Assembly (NCBI GenBank): GCA_947630625.1
Contig: CANRIL010000014.1
Location: forward strand, 1-59,768
Length of the DNA stretch: 59,768 bases
DNA from: an uncultured Clostridia bacterium
GTDB taxonomy: Bacteria; Bacillota; Clostridia; Oscillospirales; CAG-272
Reading direction: 5' to 3'
A program made the position numbers and the translations under genes. The notes below the pieces were generated by a model, which worked only from the letters and a program-made list of their open reading frames with translations, made no database searches and was not told the DNA's origin. Positions 52,673 to 59,768 of this stretch are shown in pieces. The stretch's first letter is position 1; each line of letters begins with the position of its first letter.

Positions 52673-52762
52673 AAGGTTCCTCCTTAAAAATTTCCCGTCT
52701 GCCGTGACTTCATCACGGTCACCGGACCGCCGGGTTCCGACCGACGGATTGATTAAAGCCTT

Positions 52763-52781
52763 ATTCCATCTGTCATGGAAT
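52763..52781 (-). promoter_or_regulatory. Leader hairpin upstream of oppA
   Basis: Minus strand ATTCCAT, loop GACAG, ATGGAAT, just after the transcription start expected from the promoter at 52795. A second hairpin, CCGTGA-CTTCA-TCACGG, lies nearer the gene (about 52700-52717). Could stabilise the abundant oppA message. Confidence 0.5.
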
Positions 52782-52794
52782 CTTGCTTTTGCAT

Positions 52795-52824
52795 ATTGTA
52801 GCATGCCTAACTTTCATTTGTCAA
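52795..52824 (-). promoter_or_regulatory. Consensus promoter of the opp operon
   Basis: Minus strand TTGACA (52824-52819), 18-bp spacer, TACAAT (52800-52795). Leader of about 115 nt to the oppA ATG. Confidence 0.85.
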
Positions 52825-53102
52825 GCTTTAATTGGCCGTTTGGCGAAAAACTACTATTTAAACAAAACAGCATGCCGAATATGCGCCGTCTATTGTATAT
52901 TTTTATGCCGGATTTCGACTTAATAAGCCAACTCCGGGCGAATATGGCGGCATCGCTTGAATTCCTTTGCCCTGCCTGCGGTTTGGAGCATATGAGTCGT
53001 CAACATTCAAATATTCTCTTTTGCGGCTAATTATTCATTGTTTCATTCATTTTCATGAAGGATATTATTTCTGACGATGCAATATTTCCCCCGTCCGGCG
53101 TC
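52825..53102. other. Gap between the GH3 3' end and the opp promoter
   Basis: No supported gene. A plus-strand open frame with a CPACG motif exists but has no ribosome site. No clear T-rich terminator hairpin for GH3 recognised. Confidence 0.4.
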
Positions 53103-55133
53103 TTATTTCACGAAAATCGCCGTTTTTTCGTCTCCGCACATGATGTCAAACGTTCCGGGCGTGAAAACGCGTTCGCCTTCGTCATTTATATGATAAAATG
53201 CGCCGTCCTCCGTCTTAAGGCTGACTTCCCTCTCCTCGCCCGCAGGGACGCTGACGCGCGCGAACGCGGCGAGCTTCTTTATCGGCGTGCGGCAGCCGGC
53301 ATCCCGTTCATGTATGAACAGCATGACAGTCTCGTCCGCGTCGACGCCGCCGTCGTTTTTCACAGTTACCTTGAAGTCTGCGCCGTGCGGTTTCGGGTGC
53401 GCGGTCAGGTGCGAATACGTGAAGGTCGTGTATGAAAGCCCGTGTCCGAACGCGTAAAGCGGCGTTCCGCGGAAGAATTTGTACGTTCTGCCCTCCATCG
53501 AGTAGTCCTCAAACGGCGGCAGATCGTCCGTCGAGCGGTAAAACGTGACCGGCAGCCTGCCGGAGGGCGAAATCCTGCCGAATATGATGTCCGCCATCGC
53601 CTCGCCGCCGCGCGCCCCACCGTAGAAGAACTGGAGCACGGCGGAGCACTCCTCGTCCTGCCTTGTCAGGTTCATCGCGCTGCCGCTGACGTTTATGAAA
53701 ATTATCGGTTTGCCGCGCGACGCGACGGCTTCAAAGAGTTCCCTCTGCACTTGCGGCAGCTCGATATCGGTCTTATCGCCTCCGTGCCCGAACGAGCCCT
53801 CCTCGCCTTCATATGCGGGCGAAAGTCCCGCGCACATTATGACGACATCTGCTCTGTCGGCTGCGAGCAGCGCTTCGCGCAGACACTGTTCACCGCAGTC
53901 GTTGCCGTCGCCGTGGAAGTAGCCGCGGCAGCCGCGCGCGTAATATACCTGTCCGAGGCAGGCGCGGCGGATGCCTTCGTATAAAGTCGTGCTGCTTTCG
54001 GGAGTGCCGTTATAGTTGCCGAGCAGCGTGCTCGTGTCGTCGGCGGCAGGACCTATGACGGCGATTTTCAGCGCTCCGGAATTTTTCAGCGGGAGTATTC
54101 CGTCGTTTTTAAGGAGCACTATCGACTCGCGCGCCATTTTGAGGTTCAGCTTCCTGTGTTCGTCGCAGCAGACAACGTCATATCCGATCCTGTCATATTC
54201 GCAGTCGTCGGCAAACATTCCGAGCCGGAATCTGGCGGCAAAGAGCTTCACCGCCGCCTCGGTGATCGTTTTCTCGTCGACAAGTCCCATCTCGTGCGCC
54301 GCCAGCATATGCGCGTATGCCTCGCCGCAGTTGAGCACGCAACCAGCCGAAAGCGCGAGCGCCGCGCTCTCTGCCGGCGATTCCGTTACGTGATGATGCG
54401 CGTTGATATCGTTGATGGCTCCGCAGTCGGAGAGATAGTAGCCGTCAAATCCGAGCTCTCCGTAGAGCAGTCCGATCAGCGTCTCTGACGCGCAGCACGG
54501 CTCGCCGTTCGTACGGTTGTAGGCGCCCATGACGGCGGCAGGATGCGAATGTTCGATGCAGTACCGGAACGCTTCAAGATACGTTTCGTGCAGGTCCTGC
54601 GCGCTGACGCGCGCGTCGAATTCATGGCGCAGCGATTCGGGACCGCTGTGGACGGCGTAATGCTTGAGCGTCGCGTCGACCTTGCGATATTTGCCGTCGC
54701 CCTGCATTCCGCGCACAAAGGCGGCTCCCATGCGCCCGGTCAGATACGGGTCCTCCCCGTACGTCTCGTGACCGCGTCCCCAGCGCGGGTCGCGGAAAAT
54801 GTTGATGTTCGGCGACCAGAACGTCAGCCCCTGATATATCTGTGTGCTGCCGAAACGTTTGTATTCGTTATATTTCGCCCTCGCCTCGTCCGAGATCGCG
54901 CCGCCTATCTCTTCGAGCAGCGCGTCGTCAAACGACGCCGCCATCGCGATCGCCTGCGGAAACACGGTCGCGACGCCTGACCGCGCGACGCCGTGCAGCG
55001 CTTCGTTCCACCAGTTATAAGCGGGTATCCCGAGCCGCTCTATCGCGGGCGAATCATATTTGAGCTGCGAGCATTTTTCGGCGAGCGTCATTTTGCCAAC
55101 GAGCTCGCGCGCCTGTTTTTCAAATTCGTTCAT
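53103..55133 (-). CDS. Glycoside hydrolase family 3 (beta-xylosidase/glucosidase type)
   Basis: 676-aa glycosidase without signal peptide, so cytoplasmic. Seen: TIM-barrel start with YNWWNEALHGVAR (characteristic of GH3 xylosidase-like members), FWSPNINIFRDPRWGRGHETYGEDP, LKHYAVHSGPE, nucleophile aspartate in YYLSDCGAI (D236), the C-terminal alpha/beta sandwich (IVLLKNDGILPL), YEGEEGSFGHGGDKTDIELP, and a fibronectin-III-like end (YAFGHGLSYTTFTYS). Candidate substrates are xylo- or gluco-oligosaccharides brought in by a transporter; the GH43 gene at 39.8 kb may act with it. Confidence 0.94.
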   Translation of the reverse strand: MNEFEKQARELVGKMTLAEKCSQLKYDSPAIERLGIPAYNWWNEALHGVARSGVATVFPQAIAMAASFDDALLEEIGGAISDEARAKYNEYKRFGSTQIYQGLTFWSPNINIFRDPRWGRGHETYGEDPYLTGRMGAAFVRGMQGDGKYRKVDATLKHYAVHSGPESLRHEFDARVSAQDLHETYLEAFRYCIEHSHPAAVMGAYNRTNGEPCCASETLIGLLYGELGFDGYYLSDCGAINDINAHHHVTESPAESAALALSAGCVLNCGEAYAHMLAAHEMGLVDEKTITEAAVKLFAARFRLGMFADDCEYDRIGYDVVCCDEHRKLNLKMARESIVLLKNDGILPLKNSGALKIAVIGPAADDTSTLLGNYNGTPESSTTLYEGIRRACLGQVYYARGCRGYFHGDGNDCGEQCLREALLAADRADVVIMCAGLSPAYEGEEGSFGHGGDKTDIELPQVQRELFEAVASRGKPIIFINVSGSAMNLTRQDEECSAVLQFFYGGARGGEAMADIIFGRISPSGRLPVTFYRSTDDLPPFEDYSMEGRTYKFFRGTPLYAFGHGLSYTTFTYSHLTAHPKPHGADFKVTVKNDGGVDADETVMLFIHERDAGCRTPIKKLAAFARVSVPAGEEREVSLKTEDGAFYHINDEGERVFTPGTFDIMCGDEKTAIFVK

Positions 55134-55246
55134 ATCCTGTCTCCCATAGTTAAAAGCGTTTTCTTCTATATATCAGATATTATCACACCGCTCCGAAAAA
55201 GGAAACACCGCATCTTCAAACGGACAAAAAATGTCCGATTATTTCC

Positions 55247-55368
55247 GTTCGTTGACGCTCTGCGTCAACGAACTACGTTGATGCGCTGAGTTGGGGAGAT
55301 ATGTTGATGCGCTGTGCCGGAGCTATGCGTTGATGCGCTGTGTTGACACGCTATGCCTCGATGCGCTG
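55247..55368. repeat. 12-bp repeat GTTGATGCGCTG (four copies) with adjoining hairpin
   Basis: Copies at 55277, 55303, 55329 and a decayed one at 55357: spacing 26, 26 and 28 bp. Directly before them is a perfect 12-bp stem, GTTCGTTGACGC, loop TCT, GCGTCAACGAAC (55247-55273). Non-coding, between divergent genes. The rest of the gap 55134-55246 and 55369-55538 shows no gene. Confidence 0.7.
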
Positions 55369-55538
55369 TGTCGGCGCTCTACGTTGTCTCGCCATAATGT
55401 CAAGCGTCAGAATCCGCCCCAGCGTTCGGATATTGATGCCGATCAGTCTCCGCCCACTGCCGTCCGCCGCACAATGCCATTTCCCCGCCGAATCCCTATT
55501 TCCTTTTTTCGGCCGGCACATAAAAAAACCGATATCGC

Positions 55539-55583
55539 TTGACAAAGCAAGCGCGATGTTGTATACTTGTATACATGTATACA
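55539..55583 (+). promoter_or_regulatory. Promoter and phased GTATAC operators of the GntR-acn-icd operon
   Basis: TTGACA (55539-55544), 17 bp, TATACT (55562-55567). GTATAC half-sites at 55561, 55569 and 55577, exactly 8 bp apart, overlap and follow the -10; the last two form a perfect 16-bp palindrome (55568-55583). Fits a GntR/FadR-type site and autorepression. Confidence 0.85.
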
Positions 55584-55626
55584 GCGCGATAAATAATTAT
55601 TTCAGGCAAAGGAGCCTTTTGTCATC

Positions 55627-56295
55627 ATGAACAATAACGGCATTAAAATTTCTCTTTCCGACAAGGTATTCGAATCGCTTGAAGGCGGCATTCTCGACGG
55701 GGCTTACAAGCCGGGCGAATATCTGTCTGAGAACCGCATATCGGAGGAGCTCGGCGTCAGCCGGACTCCGGTCAGAGAAGCGCTTCGCAGGCTTGAGCAG
55801 GACGGTCTGATAGAACAAACGCCGCGCGGCGCGCTCGTTATCGGCGTCACCGAGGACGACATCAACATCATTTACGAAATTCGCGCCCGCATCGAAGGCT
55901 ACGCGACGCGACTTTTTACAGAGCGCGTCACTGACGAAAAGCTTGCCGCGCTTGAAGAAAATCTCGGACTTCAGGAATTTTATCTGGAACGCGGCAGGGC
56001 GGACAGCTCCGGAGACCTCGATTCCAGCTTTCACGATATCATATATGAAAGCTGCGGCAGTCGAATACTTGACGATATTCTTTCATCGCTTCACAATAAA
56101 GTACGGCGCTGCCGCCGTGCGTTCTACGCAGATTTTGACCGCGCCAGCGCCGCCGTCGCAGAGCACCGCGCGATTTTTGAAGCTGTCAGACTGCGCGACG
56201 CGGACGCCGCCGAGCGAATTGCGTCGTCACATGTCAAAAGCGCGCGAGAAAGCATTATCGGCAGCTTTATAAAAAACAGGGAGGATAACGCATAA
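55627..56295 (+). CDS. GntR-family regulator, FCD (FadR-like) subfamily
   Basis: 222-aa regulator. Seen: winged HTH (FESLEGGILDGAYKPGEYLSENRISEELGVSRTPVREALRRLEQDGLIEQTPRGA, about 12-70) and an all-helical FCD effector domain (about 78-215) with metal-ligand-like D and H residues (DLDSSFHDIIYESCG, SHVKSARE). AAAGGAGCC lies upstream. Shares an operon with aconitase (TAATG overlap), so citrate or a related acid is a natural effector guess. The GTATAC array at its promoter is the likely binding site. Confidence 0.93.
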   Translation: MNNNGIKISLSDKVFESLEGGILDGAYKPGEYLSENRISEELGVSRTPVREALRRLEQDGLIEQTPRGALVIGVTEDDINIIYEIRARIEGYATRLFTERVTDEKLAALEENLGLQEFYLERGRADSSGDLDSSFHDIIYESCGSRILDDILSSLHNKVRRCRRAFYADFDRASAAVAEHRAIFEAVRLRDADAAERIASSHVKSARESIIGSFIKNREDNA

Positions 56296-58238
56296 TGGGT
56301 TACACGATCGCTGAGAAAATAATAAAATCGCATCTTTGCGGCGGCTCGATGAAGGCGGGCGAGGAAATTGCGCTCCGGATCGATCAGACGCTGACGCAGG
56401 ACGCGACGGGGACGATGGCTTATCTCGAATTTGAGACTATGGGAATTCCGCGCGTCCGCACCGAGCTTTCCGTCGCCTATATCGACCACAACACGCTCGG
56501 CACCGGCTTTGAAAATGCCGACGATCACCTCTATATCGCGAGCGCCGCGAAGAAATTCGGCGTCCGATTCTCGCGTCCCGGCAACGGTATCTGCCATCAG
56601 GTGCATCTTGAACGGTTCGGCCGTCCGGGCGCGACGTTGATAGGCTCGGACAGCCACACGCCGACGTGCGGCGGCATCGGTATGCTCGCGTTCGGCGCCG
56701 GCGGGATGGATGTCGCGGTCGCTATGGGCGGCGGCGCGTACTATATCACGATGCCGAAGATATATAAAGTCGAGCTTTCCGGCAGACTTCACGCATTTGT
56801 GACGCCAAAGGACATAAGCCTTGAAATACTCAGGATTTTATCGGTCAAAGGCGGCGGCGGCGCCATAATCGAATGGGGCGGCGAAGGCGTTCTCTCGCTC
56901 TCCGTTCCGGAGCGCGCGACGATCACGAATATGGGTGCGGAGCTCGGCGCGACAACGTCGATTTTCCCCTCCGACGAACAGACTCGCCGCTTTCTCGCGG
57001 CACAGGGGCGCGAATGCGACTTCGTCCCGTTATCCGCCGACCCGGATGCCGTCTATGACCGCGTGATAAAGATCGACCTAGACGCGCTTGAGCCGCTGAT
57101 CGCATGTCCGCACAGTCCGGACAACGTCGTTGCCGTCAAAACCGTCGCCGGGAAGCCGATAAGCCAGGTCTGCGTCGGCTCCTGCACAAATTCTTCGCTT
57201 TACGACATGCTGAAGGTTTCGTCACTGCTCCGCGGACGCGTGATCGCGCCGTCCGTGTCGATGTCCGTTTCGCCCGGCAGCCGTCAGGTCCTCTCGATGC
57301 TCGCCGACTCCGGCGCGCTCTCTGATATTCTCGCCTCCGGCGCGCGACTGCTCGAATGTGCGTGCGGTCCCTGCATCGGCATGGGCTTCTCGCCCAATTC
57401 CGGCGGCGTCAGCCTGCGAACGTTCAACCGCAACTTTGAAGGGCGTTCCGGCACGAAGGACGCCGGAGTCTACCTCGTCTCCCCGGAGACGGCAGTCGCC
57501 TCCGCGCTCACGGGCGTAATAACCGACCCACGCACTCTCGGCGAAATGCCGGAGATACGCATGCCGGAATCGTTCGCCGTCAACGACAGCGCCATAATAC
57601 AGCCGGCGTCTTCTGAGGACGCGGCAGACGTTTCGATCGTGCGCGGTCCTAACATCAAGCCTTTCCCCGCATCGTGCCCCGTCACGGACGCGCTCAGCGC
57701 CAAAGTCTCGCTGAAGGTCGGCGACAACATCACGACCGACCACATCATGCCGGCAGGGTCAAAGATACTTCCCTATCGCTCCAATATCCCGTATCTTTCG
57801 AAATTCTGCTTCTCCGTCTGCGACGAGAGTTTCCCTGAGCGCGCACGCGCGCTCGGCGAGAGCATCATTGTCGGCGGAGCGAATTATGGACAGGGCTCGT
57901 CTCGCGAGCATGCGGCGCTCGTGCCACTGTATCTCGGCGTCCGCGCCGTTATCGCAAAGAGCTTCGCGCGCATACACGCGGCAAATCTCATAAATTCGGG
58001 TATCATCCCGCTGACGTTCGCCGACCCTAACGACTATGACAAGATCAGCGAGGGCGACGCGCTTTCGTTCGAGGGACTTCACGCCGGAATGGAGCGCGGC
58101 TCCGTCAACGTCAAAAATACAACGACAGGCGAAGAATACCGCCTCGTCTGCGCCTTCACGGAGCGGCAGCGTGAAATGCTCATCTGCGGCGGGCTGCTCG
58201 AATATACGAAATCTCACGTCCCGGACAAAAAAGCGTAA
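56295..58238 (+). CDS. acn: Aconitate hydratase
   Basis: 4Fe-4S enzyme isomerising citrate to isocitrate. 647 aa, the short clostridial/mitochondrial-like form. Seen: cluster cysteines GSCTNSS (C297) and CACGPCIGMG (C357, C360), SDSHTPTCGGIGMLAFGAGG, and the swivel domain with VGDNITTDHIMPAG, GGANYGQGSSREHAAL and NLINSGIIPL. ATG overlaps the GntR stop by one base. With the downstream isocitrate dehydrogenase it makes 2-oxoglutarate from citrate for glutamate; no citrate synthase is in the window. A homoaconitase or isopropylmalate role is less likely, given length and partner. Confidence 0.95.
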   Translation: MGYTIAEKIIKSHLCGGSMKAGEEIALRIDQTLTQDATGTMAYLEFETMGIPRVRTELSVAYIDHNTLGTGFENADDHLYIASAAKKFGVRFSRPGNGICHQVHLERFGRPGATLIGSDSHTPTCGGIGMLAFGAGGMDVAVAMGGGAYYITMPKIYKVELSGRLHAFVTPKDISLEILRILSVKGGGGAIIEWGGEGVLSLSVPERATITNMGAELGATTSIFPSDEQTRRFLAAQGRECDFVPLSADPDAVYDRVIKIDLDALEPLIACPHSPDNVVAVKTVAGKPISQVCVGSCTNSSLYDMLKVSSLLRGRVIAPSVSMSVSPGSRQVLSMLADSGALSDILASGARLLECACGPCIGMGFSPNSGGVSLRTFNRNFEGRSGTKDAGVYLVSPETAVASALTGVITDPRTLGEMPEIRMPESFAVNDSAIIQPASSEDAADVSIVRGPNIKPFPASCPVTDALSAKVSLKVGDNITTDHIMPAGSKILPYRSNIPYLSKFCFSVCDESFPERARALGESIIVGGANYGQGSSREHAALVPLYLGVRAVIAKSFARIHAANLINSGIIPLTFADPNDYDKISEGDALSFEGLHAGMERGSVNVKNTTTGEEYRLVCAFTERQREMLICGGLLEYTKSHVPDKKA

Positions 58239-58298
58239 GCTACCGCACAAATTAGTTTAAAAACTTCATTATATTATAAAGGAAAGGTTAAAACGAAC

Positions 58299-59441
58299 AT
58301 GGAAAAGGAAAAAATACTCAACGATGCGTGCGACCATTTTAGGGCGCTCGTCTCCGAACAGCTTGACCGCGCGGAGAAACTGAAAAATCGCGAAATTTTG
58401 GACTATGAAAAGCTCGACCGCATCATCATCGGATTCTGCGGCGGGGACGGCATTGGTCCCATCATAACACACGAGGCGATGCGTGTGCTCGAAGAACTGT
58501 TAAAAGACAGGATAAACGCCGGCAAGGTCGAACTCCGCCCGATCGAGGGCTTGACTATTGAAAACCGCAAAGCCGTCGGCAAAGCGATCCCCGACGACAC
58601 GCTCAGCGAGATAAAAAAGTGCCACGTGATCCTCAAGGGACCGACGGAGACACCGCACGGCACCGGCATGGAGAGCGCCAACGTCGCGATGCGCCGCGAG
58701 CTTGACCTTTACGCAAACGTCCGCCCCGTAAAGGTGCCGGAAGAAAACATCGACTGGACGTTTTTCCGTGAGAACACCGAGGGAGAATACGTTCTCGGCA
58801 GCAGAGGCTTCGACGTGCCGGACACGCTGGCGTTCGATTTCAAGGTAACAACGGATGAAGGCACGCGCCGCATCGCGCGTGCAGCGTTCGAATTTGCGAG
58901 AAAGACGGGCAAAACGAACGTCTCCGTCGTCACAAAAGCAAATATAATGAAGAAGACGGACGCGAAATTTTCCGCCATCTGCCGCGAGATCGCAAAGGAT
59001 TATCCCGGGATCACGGTCGACGACTGGTATATCGACATCATGACCGCGAACCTGCTGAACAAAAACCGCCGCTCGCAGTTTCAGGTGTTCGTTCTGCCGA
59101 ACCTGTATGGCGACATCATAACAGACGAGGCCGCCGAGATCGGCGGCGGCGTCGGCACGGCGGGCAGCGCCAACATCGGCGACAGATACGCGATGTTTGA
59201 GGCGATCCACGGCTCCGCCCCGCGCATGATAGAGCGCGGTCACGGCGCATACGCGAATCCGGCAAGCATCATGCGCGCCGGAGTCCTCATGCTCAACCAT
59301 ATCGGGTTCACATCTGAAGCAGACCGGCTTTCGTCCGCGCTTGACAAATGTACGACCGGCAGCGGCAAAGTCATCATGACCGGCCGCCCGGACGGCGCAA
59401 CGGCAAAAGAGTTCGCCGAGGCTGTGATGAAGGAGATGTAA
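58299..59441 (+). CDS. icd: Isocitrate dehydrogenase (isocitrate/isopropylmalate family)
   Basis: 380 aa. Oxidative decarboxylation of isocitrate to 2-oxoglutarate. Seen: GGDGIGP near the N-terminus, substrate-binding ESANVAMRRELDLYANVRPVK (the SxN pattern of isocitrate enzymes), ENTEGEY, VTKANIMKKTDAKF, DIMTANLLNK, and the NAD-site-like FEAIHGSAPRMIERG with ANPASIMRAG. Family members with this C-terminal pattern are usually NAD-dependent, which is an inference. GGAAAGG precedes the ATG. 60 bp after aconitase, same operon. Confidence 0.93.
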   Translation: MEKEKILNDACDHFRALVSEQLDRAEKLKNREILDYEKLDRIIIGFCGGDGIGPIITHEAMRVLEELLKDRINAGKVELRPIEGLTIENRKAVGKAIPDDTLSEIKKCHVILKGPTETPHGTGMESANVAMRRELDLYANVRPVKVPEENIDWTFFRENTEGEYVLGSRGFDVPDTLAFDFKVTTDEGTRRIARAAFEFARKTGKTNVSVVTKANIMKKTDAKFSAICREIAKDYPGITVDDWYIDIMTANLLNKNRRSQFQVFVLPNLYGDIITDEAAEIGGGVGTAGSANIGDRYAMFEAIHGSAPRMIERGHGAYANPASIMRAGVLMLNHIGFTSEADRLSSALDKCTTGSGKVIMTGRPDGATAKEFAEAVMKEM

Positions 59442-59448
59442 AATTTAC

Positions 59449-59479
59449 CCGGGGGGACTTTTGGAAAAAGTCCCCCCGG
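59449..59479 (+). terminator. Perfect 14-bp hairpin after icd
   Basis: CCGGGGGGACTTTT (59449-59462), loop GGA, AAAAGTCCCCCCGG (59466-59479), then ACCCTTTCAAAACTTTTT. Same design as the hairpin at 30276 (G-run, A/T core, C-run). Confidence 0.75.
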
Positions 59480-59574
59480 ACCCTTTCAAAACTTTTTAAA
59501 ATATATATGTCCGGGACGTTAGCTTGTGCTGGATATTGAAACACCGACCGAGGCATCAGCCGGGACGCCCCCAT

Positions 59575-59608
59575 AAAAAGAAAGCAGGAAACCTTTTTGA
59601 TTTCCTGC
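59575..59608 (-). terminator. Terminator of the right-edge acetyltransferase gene
   Basis: Minus strand GCAGGAAA, 9-nt loop, TTTCCTGC (59608-59584), then TTTCTTTTTATGG. Confidence 0.8.
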
Positions 59609-59632
59609 ACCTTAAAAAGCTGCTGCCCATGT

Positions 59633-59764
59633 TCAGCCTATCGTACACAATTTTCCTCTGAGAACATAGCCGATCTTCTCATAACATGCGTTAGACGCGG
59701 CATAGTCTGCATCCGTATAAAGCGTTGTCGTTCTTAAACTCAACTCGCCAAATGAGCAATTACT
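59633..59764 (-). pseudogene. 3' end of a GNAT acetyltransferase gene, with stop just upstream
   Basis: 43 codons at the window edge read LRTTTLYTDADYAASNACYE, then KIGYVLRGKLCTIG and TGA, the typical acetyl-CoA-fold end of a GNAT enzyme. In this frame a TAA stands at 59767-59765, so the visible frame does not continue leftwards on the minus strand; a frameshift or decay beyond the edge is possible. Its own terminator follows. Confidence 0.6.
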
Positions 59765-59768
59765 TTAT

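Noticed and set aside
51656..52687. 343-codon plus-strand open frame opposite oppA
   Set aside because: Shadow frame covering the signal peptide and core of OppA; no ribosome site or domain.
52869..53030. Plus-strand frame with CPACGLEH motif upstream of oppA
   Set aside because: No ribosome site or promoter, and it runs into the GH3 3' region; the Cys pair alone is not enough.
55247..55368. CRISPR array candidate from the 26-bp phased repeats
   Set aside because: Repeat core is only 12 bp, spacers are mutually similar, and no cas genes are present.

Overview
The window reads as chromosomal DNA from a spore-forming, probably gut-associated clostridium (Bacillota, Eubacteriales; Oscillospirales-like is my best guess). 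This rests on spmA/spmB, an AbrB/SpoVT regulator, the DUF2232-gdpP-rplI-dnaB order, DnaD- and DnaI-type primosome genes, DUF6062- and DUF6106-like proteins, and many AGGAGG ribosome sites. By eye the DNA is GC-rich, apart from an AT-rich island at about 41.2-43.4 kb. I found no rRNA or tRNA genes, CRISPR array, transposase or integrase.

Layout. 0-4 kb (+): two MacB-like ATPase-permease fusions, probably one heterodimeric transporter. 4-8 kb (+): a DUF6106-like protein, a lipoprotein, alanine racemase (alr), a zinc-ribbon protein, a 33-residue Cys-rich membrane peptide and a small membrane protein. 8-13 kb (+): dCMP deaminase, an arginine-phosphatase-like enzyme, rimI, tsaD, then the dnaD-like and dnaI primosome genes. 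13-14 kb (-): an OGG1-type 8-oxoguanine glycosylase. 14-21.6 kb (+): DUF6062, DUF2232, gdpP (c-di-AMP hydrolysis), rplI, dnaB and a cell-surface CAP-domain protein with a DTTKPA repeat stalk. 21.8-24.3 kb (-): a divergent GyrB/ParE-like subunit and an AbrB-type regulator. 24.4-25.6 kb (+): spmAB. 25.6-30 kb (-): tilS-hpt-ftsH.

30-37 kb is accessory. It holds small unknown proteins and a protein whose N-terminus resembles the RRXRR module of IscB-type proteins. A LysR regulator sits divergent from a hydrolase with an extra N-terminal module and from a lipoprotein that fuses flavodoxin to aldo-keto reductase; a long palindrome lies between them. 37-41 kb (-): GH43 glycosidase translationally coupled to the PcrA/UvrD helicase. 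41-43.4 kb (-): an AT-rich ECF sigma/membrane-protein cassette whose last gene has an in-frame stop. It is flanked by a decayed partial copy of oppF, so it looks like an insertion.

43.6-52.8 kb (-): an oligopeptide-type ABC importer (oppA-B-C-D-F plus a DUF3899 protein). OppA, C, D and F are all enlarged; OppD carries several hundred extra residues between its Q-loop and signature motif. 53-55 kb (-): a cytoplasmic GH3 glycosidase, which with the GH43 enzyme suggests use of hemicellulose oligosaccharides. 55.6-59.4 kb (+): GntR-aconitase-isocitrate dehydrogenase, the citrate-to-2-oxoglutarate part of a glutamate-forming TCA branch, behind a promoter covered by three phased GTATAC half-sites. 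The right edge holds the 3' end of a GNAT acetyltransferase on the minus strand.

Best candidates for something new: the enlarged Opp importer, the flavodoxin/aldo-keto reductase lipoprotein with its LysR locus, the RRXRR-like module protein with a strong internal start, and the ECF island with its flanking oppF relic.
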